Shown: positions 1 through 6,727 of the stretch, one piece after another
How the letters are laid out: each line of letters opens with the position of its first letter
Position numbering within the stretch: the first letter of the stretch is position 1
Origin: an uncultured Eubacteriales bacterium
Lineage (GTDB): Bacteria; Bacillota; Clostridia; TANB77; CAG-508
Direction: 5' to 3'
Assembly: GCA_902766085.1 (NCBI GenBank)
Contig: CACXCH010000043.1
Location: 1-14,269, forward strand
Length of the DNA: 14,269 bases
Program-made: the position numbers and the translations under genes
Notes under the pieces: generated by a model
What the model was told of the DNA's origin: nothing
What the model saw: only the letters and a program-made list of their open reading frames with translations
The model's database searches: none

Positions 1-129
1 AGCAGCTGTGAACTGATTCGAATCTGTACGTTCTGCTGCAAAAACAGGCGTTACCGAAAAACCGAATACCGTAGCAAATGCTAAAATGATTGAAACGATG
101 TTCCGAAGAACTTTTGGAAACTTTTTCAT
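1..129 (-). CDS. Secreted protein, N-terminal fragment (signal peptide only)
   Basis: On the minus strand an ATG at 129-127 opens a frame of 43 codons that runs off the window edge. The visible part is a classical Sec signal peptide: positive start MKKFPKVLRN, a hydrophobic core (IVSIILAFATVFGFSV), and a likely signal peptidase cut after TPVFA, followed by AERTDSNQFTAA. An AAAGGA Shine-Dalgarno lies about 8 bases upstream. The mature protein is outside the window, so its function cannot be told; exported wall enzymes and binding proteins often begin like this. The segment has noticeably more G and C than the genes to its right. It is transcribed divergently from the regulator at 363. Confidence 0.8.
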   Translation of the reverse strand, partial: MKKFPKVLRNIVSIILAFATVFGFSVTPVFAAERTDSNQFTAA

Positions 130-194
130 AACGTATCCTTTCTTGTGTGCTTGTTTATAAGTTATCCTACATCTACCTTTTGCTTCTATTACCA

Positions 195-222
195 CAGGCA
201 AATTAAAATTACAAAATGCCTG
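195..222. repeat. Perfect 6-bp inverted repeat in divergent intergenic region
   Basis: CAGGCA at 195-200 is matched by TGCCTG at 217-222, with a 16-base AT-rich spacer. The half-site centres are 22 bp apart, about two helical turns, which suits a dimeric repressor site upstream of the minus-strand secreted protein gene. It could also form a weak hairpin. There is no T-tract directly after it on the plus strand, so it is not a good terminator. The operator role is inferred from position and spacing only. Confidence 0.4.
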
Positions 223-282
223 CAATAACCAAATATTTTTTTACACATCTATAATAAATCCAATTAGAAATAAAATGAATAT

Positions 283-322
283 AATAGGAAAGAATAGGAT
301 GAAATAGGAATATTTGGGAATA
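283..322 (+). repeat. Four 10-bp tandem repeats (AATAGGA-type) upstream of regulator gene
   Basis: AATAGGA occurs at 283-289, 293-299 and 303-309, exactly 10 bp apart, and a diverged fourth unit, TTTGGGA, is at 313-319 in the same phase. All copies therefore face the same side of the helix, as in arrays bound cooperatively by a transcription factor. The array ends about 40 bp before the start codon of the Spo0A-like gene. The bases are seen directly; the role as an operator, possibly autoregulatory, is inferred. Simple AT-rich drift or a curvature element is the alternative. Confidence 0.5.
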
Positions 323-362
323 TTTATTTATATTTGAAAGAAAGGGGTAGAATTATATAAAA

Positions 363-743
363 ATGACGACGACAACTGATATATATAATCAAGTTGTTAT
401 TGAGTTGGGATATTTTAAATTTCACAGAAATTGTATGGCATATCAATATCTTACAGACGCCATAATATTAGTCTATAAAAATAACGCATACATAAAAAAT
501 TTCAATGGTTCATTATATGTTCATATTGCAAAAAAATATCATACAAAGCCAGAAAACGTTTTATGGAGCATCTCAAAATTGTTAAATACAATGTATATGA
601 ATACAGATGAAAAAGTTGTAAAGCAGTATTTGAAATTATATTATTATGAGAAACCATCGCCAAAAGCTTTTATAATCTACGTTTCAAAGAGAGTTAATCA
701 AAAATTATTAGACAAACAAAAGAAATTGACAAAAATATCATAA
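363..743 (+). CDS. Spo0A C-terminal (effector) domain protein lacking a receiver
   Basis: This 126-residue protein resembles the DNA-binding effector domain of Spo0A over nearly its whole length. Matching blocks are YQYLTDAIILVY (residues 28-39; Spo0A YLYLREAISMVY), FNGSLYVHIAKKYHTKPENV (47-66; Spo0A YPDIAKKFNTTASRV), and KPSPKAFIIYVSKRV (97-111; Spo0A KPTNSEFIAMVADKL). No receiver domain precedes it, so Spo0F/Spo0B-type phosphorylation cannot control it directly. In the recognition helix (about 61-75) the arginines and histidine that contact the 0A box in Spo0A are replaced by N, W, S and K, so it probably reads another site. The GGGG of its ribosome site ends 15 bases before the ATG, which is long, but no better in-frame start is seen. 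It is probably co-transcribed with the gene at 784. Its physiological role is unknown. Confidence 0.72.
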   Translation: MTTTTDIYNQVVIELGYFKFHRNCMAYQYLTDAIILVYKNNAYIKNFNGSLYVHIAKKYHTKPENVLWSISKLLNTMYMNTDEKVVKQYLKLYYYEKPSPKAFIIYVSKRVNQKLLDKQKKLTKIS

Positions 744-783
744 TATAATTCGATATCTTTTAAAAGGAAAGGAACAGAAGAAA

Positions 784-1041
784 ATGAAAAGTAATTATGG
801 GAAAGTTGAGACTAAATTAGGAGACGAAAATCAAACATTAAATTATTTTATTATCAAGGATGATGATAATTACGGTATCAAAATCGAAAAAGAATGTAAT
901 GGAATTTTAAAAGAAGAAACTGAAATTAACGATGTTTCAAATAATGAAAATGTTGTTAGAAATATTATTGCGGAAATTATTTCAAATAACAATGATTTAG
1001 AACAATTAAAATATGTTATCGAAGATAATGTAACAATTTAA
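784..1041 (+). CDS. Small acidic protein, DUF6514-like
   Basis: An 85-residue, soluble, acidic protein with no signal peptide or membrane segment. A central YGIKIEKE stretch (around residues 30-37) and a C-terminal helix ending LEQLKYVIEDNV recall small clostridial proteins of the DUF6514 type, which share a YGIEIER-like block and a C-terminal helix. This link is from memory and tentative. Two overlapping purine-rich ribosome sites (AAAAGGAAAGGAAC) lie just upstream of the ATG. It follows the Spo0A-like gene by 40 bases and is followed by a terminator, so the pair looks like a two-gene operon. Its function is unknown; a partner or modulator of the regulator is only a guess from context. Confidence 0.65.
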   Translation: MKSNYGKVETKLGDENQTLNYFIIKDDDNYGIKIEKECNGILKEETEINDVSNNENVVRNIIAEIISNNNDLEQLKYVIEDNVTI

Positions 1042-1075
1042 AAGCAAAGCTCAAAACAAAGTGAGATTAAGAATA

Positions 1076-1115
1076 AAAAAAGCCCATTGATTAGTAATAT
1101 CAAGGGCTTTTATTT
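1076..1115 (+). terminator. Intrinsic terminator after the two-gene regulator operon
   Basis: AAAAGCCC (1078-1085) pairs with GGGCTTTT (1104-1111), and the stem continues inside with TTGAT/ATCAA around a short AT loop. The GC part sits next to the T-rich 3' side, as in rho-independent terminators. The A-tract on the left could allow some function in the opposite direction. It ends the unit of genes at 363 and 784. Confidence 0.85.
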
Positions 1116-1270
1116 GTATAATATAAAAGTTATATGAATATTTTTTTTACTATTTATGGCTTGCAAATTAAAATAAAGAATTACTATAAATCTAACAATG
1201 AATTATCATGTACTTGCCTTTATGTAATATCTTTTGAAAAACTCTAATATATTTAGAAAAGTAAAATAGT

Positions 1271-1371
1271 TTTTAATGGAATAATTAGCAAATTAAAAGT
1301 CTTACTATAGCAAATTTAAAATAAGACTATTAAATACAAGTAAAAGCAATTTTAATGGAATAACTGGCAAA
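1271..1371 (+). repeat. Imperfect 22-bp direct repeat, two copies
   Basis: Copy 1 (1271-1292) and copy 2 (1350-1371) share TTTTAATGGAATAA followed by TTAGCAAA or CTGGCAAA, with 2 mismatches in 22 bases. They lie 79 bp apart in the gene-free region upstream of pdaA. They may be regulatory sites or the remains of a local duplication. No transposon ends or target duplications are visible. Confidence 0.55.
1293..1333. repeat. Inverted repeat between the direct repeats
   Basis: AGTCTTA (1299-1305) is complementary to TAAGACT (1322-1328). After one mismatch the arms extend by TTAA (1293-1296) and TTAA (1330-1333). The 16-base loop is AT-rich. The hairpin would be weak and has no proper T-tract, so this is recorded as an operator-like or structural element of unknown role. 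Confidence 0.4.
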
Positions 1372-1462
1372 GCAAAAAGCTGATTACAATAAACAAAAAC
1401 AATGCAATTAATGTAGACAAAAACTATTCTATATTAGAGAAAGGAATGATTAGGATAAAGGT

Positions 1463-2377
1463 ATGAATTTTTGGAATTTGAAAAAGCTTTTAATGAATAA
1501 AATGTTAAACATCATTGTTGTTGCTATTTTCTTAATTTTTGTTATATTTGTTATTTTTGTTGCTGGGATTAGCTCGAATTTTAAAGGCTTGCAGGTTGGA
1601 AATGGTAAAAAGTCAAGCCAAAAGTTTCAAATTGGTAGTAACAAATCACTTGGAGATGCTGTGCTTGTTAGCTCTGAAGTGCTTAGTAATAAACTAATTG
1701 AATTTGGAATAAAGAGAGGTGTGAATCACGAGCAACCTGATATTGGAGAAACGAACAGAAAAATTATAGAAAAATATAATGGTTTAGTTATGGGAAACAA
1801 GGACTCAAAAAATATCTACTTAACTTTTGATGTTGGGTATGAGGGAGGATATACAGAAAAAATTCTAGATACATTAAAGAACAATGACGTTAAGGCTTGC
1901 TTTTTCATAACAGGTCAATTCTATAAAACTAATCCTGAATTAATTAAAAAGATGATAGATGAAGGTCATATTGTGGGAAATCATACTGTAAACCATAAAA
2001 GCCTTCCAAAGTGTAGTGATGAAACTATAAAAGATGAGATAATGACACTACATCAGGAAATTTATAATGATTTTAATTATGAAATGAAATATATGAGACC
2101 ACCTAAAGGTGAGTATAGTGAAAAAAGTTTAGCTGTGGTTCAAAGACTTGGATATATACCGGTGTTTTGGAGCTTTGCCTGGGATGATTGGGATGAAAGT
2201 AAACAGGGAAGAGAAGAATATGGAAAGAAAAAGATTTTAGATAATGTTCACAATGGCGAAATAATGCTCTTGCATGCAACATCAAAAGACGATGCAAATA
2301 TTCTTGATGAAGTAATAAAAACGATAAAAAGCGAGGGTTATACATTTAAAAGTTTAGATGAATTTGAAGGAGAGTAA
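1463..2377 (+). CDS. pdaA: PdaA-type polysaccharide deacetylase for spore cortex delta-lactam
   Basis: This 304-residue protein has an N-terminal membrane anchor (about residues 12-36) and a NodB-type deacetylase domain from about residue 117 to the end. In Bacillus, PdaA removes the N-acetyl group from muramic acid after CwlD has cleaved the side peptide, giving the muramic delta-lactam of spore cortex. Visible catalytic motifs are TFDVG (121-125), the metal-binding pair H174-x3-H178 in GNHTVNH, RPPKG (212-216) and LLHATS with H271. The ends around YEGGYT, FWSFAWDDW and GYTFKSLDEF match PdaA closely. The second aspartate of the usual TFDDG motif is V124; PdaA of B. subtilis also lacks it (Asn there), which supports PdaA over other deacetylases. 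The AGGA ribosome site lies 7 bases before the ATG. Its stop is 5 bases from yqfC. Confidence 0.88.
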   Translation: MNFWNLKKLLMNKMLNIIVVAIFLIFVIFVIFVAGISSNFKGLQVGNGKKSSQKFQIGSNKSLGDAVLVSSEVLSNKLIEFGIKRGVNHEQPDIGETNRKIIEKYNGLVMGNKDSKNIYLTFDVGYEGGYTEKILDTLKNNDVKACFFITGQFYKTNPELIKKMIDEGHIVGNHTVNHKSLPKCSDETIKDEIMTLHQEIYNDFNYEMKYMRPPKGEYSEKSLAVVQRLGYIPVFWSFAWDDWDESKQGREEYGKKKILDNVHNGEIMLLHATSKDDANILDEVIKTIKSEGYTFKSLDEFEGE

Positions 2378-2382
2378 GCAGT

Positions 2383-2649
2383 ATGGGAAAATTTGAGAAG
2401 ATATTTGATGTTCCTGAAGAAATTACAAGTGATATACCCAAAATTACGATTTTAGGCTTTAACAAAATATTGATTGAAAATTATAAGTGCATACTAGAAT
2501 ATCAAGATTTTTTTATAAGAATTAAGATGTCAATTGGCTTAATTGATATTAATGGCTTCAATATGAAAATGGAGGAAATGACACAGGATGACTTAATAAT
2601 AACAGGAACAATAGAAAGCATAGATTTAGAAAAAGCAAAAGAAGATTAA
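2383..2649 (+). CDS. yqfC: Sporulation protein YqfC (YabP/YqfC family)
   Basis: This 88-residue protein aligns by eye with B. subtilis YqfC: F-x-V/L-P-x-x-I/V near residues 8-14, then DIPKITILG (18-26), an IENY block, and a C-terminal hydrophobic strand (DLIITGTIESIDL). Length and position directly before yqfD fit the family. In B. subtilis, yqfC and yqfD are expressed in the mother cell under sigma-E; the biochemical role is not settled. The ATG is only 5 bases after the pdaA stop and its GGAG ribosome site lies in the pdaA 3' end, so the two are probably translationally coupled. Linking a cortex deacetylase to yqfC in this way is a local arrangement, unlike Bacillus. Confidence 0.85.
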   Translation: MGKFEKIFDVPEEITSDIPKITILGFNKILIENYKCILEYQDFFIRIKMSIGLIDINGFNMKMEEMTQDDLIITGTIESIDLEKAKED

Positions 2650-2804
2650 AAAAGGTTTCATTTATTTTACAACAGAAATGTCACTCTACTTGGCTGCAAG
2701 AGGTAAAGGAAAATATATAGATTTTCTTATTTCTTTTTGAATATACTAATGATTATTAATATGTACTACTTAATTGTAACTAACTTGACTATCTAGGAGA
2801 GATT

Positions 2805-3986
2805 ATGGTTTTTAAAATTATTTTAAATTATATCATTGGGTATGTTAATATACAAATAGAAGGCTATTATATTGAGAGATTCATTACAACGAGCATCAAA
2901 GATGGAATACTTCTTTGGAATATAAAAAGAAAAAATACCAATTTAGTGTTTGCAAAAGTTTCAACATATCAATTGGAAAAACTTAAAGAAAATGCAAGAA
3001 GAAACCAGTGTTTAGTAACTGTAAAATCTCAGAAGGGAGTTCCATATTTGCTTAAAAAATATAGCAAAAGGAAGTCATTTTTAATTACGCTATTAATATT
3101 AGTGATAATGAGTATAGCTTTATCAAAATTTGTATGGAATATTGAAGTAACAGGAAACACTACAGTAAACTCTGAAGATATAATTAAAATAGTTAATGAT
3201 GAGGGAATAAAAAAAGGGACATTAAAATCAAAAGTGAAAATTGAAAAGATTGTAAATAAAATAAGACTTTTGAGAGAAGATATTTCTTGGGTGGGAATTG
3301 AGATAAAAGGAACAAATGTAATTATTAGTATTGTTGAGGCTGAAAAAAAGCCGGAAATAGTTGATGAAAATGATTTTTCAAATATAGTTGCGTCAAAAGA
3401 TGGAGTTATAACTAAGGCTTATGCTCAAAATGGTAGCCTAATGGTAAAAGAGGGAGACGAAGTAAAAAAAGGGGATATATTAATCTCAGGAACAATTGAG
3501 GAAAAATATGCTGATAAATATTATGTAAATGCAATTGGTGAAGTTAAGGCAAAAGTTTTATATTCAAAGACAGCAAGAGTGAGTAAAAATGAAATCAAAA
3601 GAGATAGAACCGGAAAAAAGAATACAAAGTTTGCAATAAAAATTAATAATTTTAAAATTAATTTGTTTAAAACCCTTTCAAAATTTAAAAATTATGATAC
3701 AATATACACAAATAAAAAAATAAAAATTCTTCCTAATTTTTATTTACCAATTGAAATTTGCAAATACACAAATTATGAGGTAAATCTTAATTCCGTAGAA
3801 CATTCGGAAGATGAGGCAAAGCAAATCGGTGAAAAGCAGGCAAAAGAAGAGCTTTCAAAACTTATAGAAGATAAAGAAATTTCAAATACATATACGGAAA
3901 TCGAAGATTTAGGAGATTATTATAATATAAAAGTTACTTATGAAGTAATAGAAGAAATTGGTACCAAGGAAAAAATTAATAATTGA
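2805..3986 (+). CDS. yqfD: Sporulation protein YqfD
   Basis: This 393-residue protein matches YqfD in architecture and motifs. It has a cytoplasmic N-terminal domain (about 1-90, with IEGYYIERF and QKGVPYLLKK), one transmembrane segment (about 91-110), the conserved WNIEVTGN just after it, and SWVGIEIKGTNV further on. The rest would lie across the membrane and ends in a helical, acidic region followed by a YEVIEEIG strand. The AGGAGAG ribosome site is well placed for the ATG. The 155-base gap from yqfC holds no gene and could carry a separate promoter. In B. subtilis the gene belongs to the sigma-E regulon. The next gene starts 12 bases after its stop, so co-transcription is likely. Confidence 0.88.
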   Translation: MVFKIILNYIIGYVNIQIEGYYIERFITTSIKDGILLWNIKRKNTNLVFAKVSTYQLEKLKENARRNQCLVTVKSQKGVPYLLKKYSKRKSFLITLLILVIMSIALSKFVWNIEVTGNTTVNSEDIIKIVNDEGIKKGTLKSKVKIEKIVNKIRLLREDISWVGIEIKGTNVIISIVEAEKKPEIVDENDFSNIVASKDGVITKAYAQNGSLMVKEGDEVKKGDILISGTIEEKYADKYYVNAIGEVKAKVLYSKTARVSKNEIKRDRTGKKNTKFAIKINNFKINLFKTLSKFKNYDTIYTNKKIKILPNFYLPIEICKYTNYEVNLNSVEHSEDEAKQIGEKQAKEELSKLIEDKEISNTYTEIEDLGDYYNIKVTYEVIEEIGTKEKINN

Positions 3987-3998
3987 AAGGAAAATACT

Positions 3999-5216
3999 AT
4001 GGGAATAGAAGAAAAAAGTTTAAGAGTATATGACACTAAAAAAACATTTTTTTCAAAAATTGGCGTTACATTTAGCAAAATTTTTAGTCCAACCAAAAAA
4101 GGCTTTAATAGTCTATTAATTGGTATGAAAAGAAGTGCAATGATTAAAAATTTTAAAAATGTACAAAAGGCAGAGGATGAAAAAAAGGCCAAACTACAAG
4201 AAAAGTTTGAAGAGTCATATTCTTTATACCTTGAAGCAATTGATCAACTTATTATTAATACAATTTATCAAAAAGTTAAAGATGGGACTGCGTCTGACTT
4301 TGAAAAGAACGCATTATCAAAGTACTATAATGTAATTCACATTAAGGAAAATGACGAAATTGAATATAAATACAAGAAACAACAATACTTACTTGATATA
4401 GATTACAATTCTTTAAAAGAACAACACAAAGAAAAAACAATTAATGAACTTGATGAAATATATTTATTTGAAATGGAACAGATATATAAAGGTCTATTAA
4501 AAAGATATTCAATTCAACTTTCAGAAAATCTTAACCCAAAGGAAAAAGAAAGCGTGTATTCAAAAATATTTGATACACTTGATGAATATGTTATTGACAT
4601 TGTACCAATGAAAAAATATGAGGACTCAGACCTTGTAGAACAGTTTGATAGACTTAGTGAGTTTGAAGTTGGAAAACTTGACCAAGTTGATATAATTCGC
4701 AAAAGAATGATTTTAATAGGAATAAGTAGAAAAATATTTGTACATAGCTTGCCTTTAGTTGTAGCTGAAAGGTGCTACAAAAAATTATTAAAAGATACAA
4801 GAGCATTAATAGTTGATACAAAAATAGCACGTAAAAAAGAAAACGCATTTTTATTACTAATGGAATTGATTGATGAATATAATGAAAGATTACTTTCAGT
4901 AAAAATGTATTGGGACAAGCCTGAAGAAAAAAGAGCGTTTAAAGAGTTTGACGAAGAACGTAAAATATTAAATGGACAAAAGGAACAATTAGATATACAT
5001 TTATATGACGTTAAAAAACAAATAATATATATTAGAGCTGATATGAAGGCACTTGAAAAATTTGGAGATAAATATTATAGAATATTAGAATACTATAGAA
5101 AAAGACTTGTAAATCTTGGGGATATAAAGCCTTTGAAAAACAAATGCAAAACAGGGAAATATAAAGTTTTATATGGAATAAGAAAAGCTAATGTGCTAAG
5201 TGAAAAAGCTTGCTAA
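3999..5216 (+). CDS. Unrecognised charged helical protein in the phoH/pgpH position
   Basis: This 405-residue protein is not recognised. It has no signal peptide or transmembrane segment. Residues about 14-50 (KKTFFSKIGVTFSKIFSP and onward) are basic and amphipathic and could bind a membrane surface or nucleic acid. Residues 50-170 and 300-385 are rich in K, E, Q, L and Y, with heptad-like spacing suggesting helical bundles or coiled coils. A more hydrophobic helical patch lies near 240-265 (ILIGISRKIFVHSLPLVVAE). The tail is basic and ends in Cys. It has a normal AAAGGA ribosome site, starts 12 bases after yqfD and is followed by ybeY after 52 bases. In Bacillus this slot holds phoH and yqfF (pgpH), but it shows no Walker A motif and no HD phosphodiesterase motif, so it is not a diverged copy of either. 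Codon use matches its neighbours. Confidence 0.85.
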   Translation: MGIEEKSLRVYDTKKTFFSKIGVTFSKIFSPTKKGFNSLLIGMKRSAMIKNFKNVQKAEDEKKAKLQEKFEESYSLYLEAIDQLIINTIYQKVKDGTASDFEKNALSKYYNVIHIKENDEIEYKYKKQQYLLDIDYNSLKEQHKEKTINELDEIYLFEMEQIYKGLLKRYSIQLSENLNPKEKESVYSKIFDTLDEYVIDIVPMKKYEDSDLVEQFDRLSEFEVGKLDQVDIIRKRMILIGISRKIFVHSLPLVVAERCYKKLLKDTRALIVDTKIARKKENAFLLLMELIDEYNERLLSVKMYWDKPEEKRAFKEFDEERKILNGQKEQLDIHLYDVKKQIIYIRADMKALEKFGDKYYRILEYYRKRLVNLGDIKPLKNKCKTGKYKVLYGIRKANVLSEKAC

Positions 5217-5268
5217 ATCAGAACTGCAAAAGATTATATATAAAAATTAAGAAAGGCTAATTAGATAA

Positions 5269-5748
5269 ATGAAACAATATGTTGAAATAACATATAAAGG
5301 AATAGAACAAAATGAGTCTTATGAAAAGATAATTGAAAATGTTATTACTCAGTGTTTTAAAAATGAAAATATGGAACAGCTAAATTTATATGTAAGCATA
5401 ACTTTAACTGTTCCAGAAGTGATTCGAGAAATTAATTTAAAATACAGGAAGATTGATAGAGCAACAGATGTTTTATCGTTTCCAATGTTTGAAAAAGAGG
5501 AAATTGATAATATTATCAAAAATAACTATGACTTTGAAGATTGCCTAGGTGATATAGTAATTTCGATTCCAAAGGTTCAAGAACAGGCTAATGAATATGG
5601 ACATAGTTTTGAAAGAGAGCTTTCGTATATGTGTGTTCACGGATTTTACCATTTAATGGGCTATGATCATATAGTAGAGAGTGATAAAAAAATAATGAGA
5701 GCAAAAGAAGATGAAGTTTTAAATATCTTGCACATAACAAGGGAATAA
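5269..5748 (+). CDS. ybeY: Endoribonuclease YbeY, rRNA maturation factor
   Basis: This 159-residue protein carries the YbeY signature HGFYHLMGYDH (residues 124-134), whose three histidines (124, 128, 134) bind a metal ion. Also present are the upstream family blocks INLKYRKIDRATDVLSFP (about 55-72) and LGDIVIS. YbeY acts on 16S rRNA 3'-end maturation and ribosome quality control in the cytoplasm. Length is normal for the family. An AAGAAAGG ribosome site lies about 13 bases before the ATG. The position between the yqfD region and dgkA is the conserved Firmicute order, apart from the missing phoH and pgpH. Confidence 0.95.
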   Translation: MKQYVEITYKGIEQNESYEKIIENVITQCFKNENMEQLNLYVSITLTVPEVIREINLKYRKIDRATDVLSFPMFEKEEIDNIIKNNYDFEDCLGDIVISIPKVQEQANEYGHSFERELSYMCVHGFYHLMGYDHIVESDKKIMRAKEDEVLNILHITRE

Positions 5749-5883
5749 GAAATAATTTAATTTTGCATATATTTTTTGCAATAATTGAAGTGACAAGAAT
5801 CAAAAAAATATTTTTATCATATATCAATCTATTTTAAACATTTTCCAAACAAGAATGGATAATAGAAAGGAATTAATTTTTTT

Positions 5884-6633
5884 ATGAAACAAGAAGATTC
5901 CAAAAAGAAGGATAAAAGACTGTATAACAAGAATTTTATTCAAGCTTGGAATAACGCAACAAATGGAATTTTATATTCAGTTAATACTCAAACCAATATT
6001 AGAAAACAGCTAATATTAGGGGCAATGGTATTAGTTTTAAGTTTATTTTATGATTTTTCTACAGTTGAATTTTTATGCATAGTATTTGCAATTTTCTTTG
6101 TTATTTTTGCTGAAATGGTTAATACTGCAATAGAAACAGTGGTTGATTTGTATGTTGATGTATATCATCCGAAAGCAAAAATAGCAAAGGATGTTGCTGC
6201 AGGAGCAGTTGTACTTGCGGCAATTAATGCAGTTATTGTTGCATATTTTTTATTCTTTAATGAAACTACTATAGTAATTAGCAACAGTATTTTGTCGGCA
6301 ATGATTTCTTCGCCAAAACATTTAGCTTTTGTTGCAATAATACTAACAGTTATAGTTATATTAACAATAAAGGCTAGAGGCAAAAAAAATGAAGAAAAAG
6401 GAGGTCAAACTTTTTTACCAAGTGGTAGTGCAATACTTGCTTTTGCTTTACTAACTGCAATTTGGCTAAATACGAATAGCCCACTAATATTTTGCCTATC
6501 ATTTGCTCTATCATTACTTGTAATAGGAAATAAAATTACAGATAAAAAATCTCTAGGAGAAGTTTTATTTGGAATTTGCATAGGTACCTTAATAGTTTTA
6601 ATGGTGTATGGCTTAACTATATTTAAAATCTAA
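5884..6633 (+). CDS. dgkA: DgkA-type lipid kinase fused to a degenerate PAP2-like domain
   Basis: Residues about 15-125 form a prokaryotic diacylglycerol/undecaprenol kinase: FIQAWNNATNGI near the start, two membrane helices, and AEMVNTAIETVVD (residues 76-88) with the conserved E77, N80 and E84, then HPKAKIAKDVAAGAV. Gram-positive members phosphorylate undecaprenol, recycling the wall-lipid carrier. Residues about 140-249 add three or four more membrane helices resembling a PAP2 lipid phosphatase. Its motifs are decayed: PSGH is PSGS (179-182), and the SR-x5-H motif reads NKITDKKS (216-223), so catalytic histidines appear lost. The second half is therefore probably inactive or structural. 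The AAAGGA site lies about 14 bases before the ATG. A 135-base gap separates it from ybeY; cdd, usual between dgkA and era in Bacillus, is absent. Confidence 0.88.
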   Translation: MKQEDSKKKDKRLYNKNFIQAWNNATNGILYSVNTQTNIRKQLILGAMVLVLSLFYDFSTVEFLCIVFAIFFVIFAEMVNTAIETVVDLYVDVYHPKAKIAKDVAAGAVVLAAINAVIVAYFLFFNETTIVISNSILSAMISSPKHLAFVAIILTVIVILTIKARGKKNEEKGGQTFLPSGSAILAFALLTAIWLNTNSPLIFCLSFALSLLVIGNKITDKKSLGEVLFGICIGTLIVLMVYGLTIFKI

Positions 6634-6692
6634 GAGACTTTAAGACGAAAAAAGTTATGATTGTGTATGATTTAACTATACTTAAAATCCAA
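6601..6692 (+). repeat. Duplicated 3' end of dgkA (33-bp direct repeat)
   Basis: The last 33 bases of dgkA including the stop (6601-6633) recur at 6660-6692 with 5 mismatches (28/33). In the second copy the TAA stop reads CAA. From an ATG at 6657 the copy reads MIVYDLTILKIQKT and runs 24 codons until its TGA (6729-6731), which overlaps the ATG of the next gene. It looks like a short tandem duplication of the gene's tail that has since drifted. There is no ribosome site to suggest it is translated. Confidence 0.75.
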
Positions 6693-6727
6693 AAAACACT
6701 GAGGATGAGAAAGGAACGAAAACATTT

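Larger units (their letters stand above)
1116..1462. other. Gene-free intergenic region before the sporulation block
   Basis: This stretch of about 350 bases is very AT-rich and has no convincing gene. The longest plus-strand frame is 37 codons from an ATG at 1134 without a ribosome site. It holds an imperfect 22-bp direct repeat and an inverted repeat, listed separately. The promoter for pdaA should lie here, but no clear sigma-A, sigma-E or sigma-G match could be chosen by eye. Confidence 0.5.

Noticed and set aside
1134..1247. 37-codon frame (MNIFFTIYGLQIKIKNYYKS and onward) in the gene-free region
   Set aside because: It has no ribosome site and no recognisable family, and lies in very AT-rich DNA right after a terminator.
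2680..2742. 20-codon frame (MSLYLAARGKGKYIDFLISF) between yqfC and yqfD
   Set aside because: It has no ribosome site; the length is within chance expectation.
2739..2771. Possible sigma-E promoter upstream of yqfD (GAATATA, then TATGTACT about 14 bases later)
   Set aside because: Regulation by sigma-E would be expected, but the -10 matches the CATACA-T consensus poorly; too weak to list as a feature.
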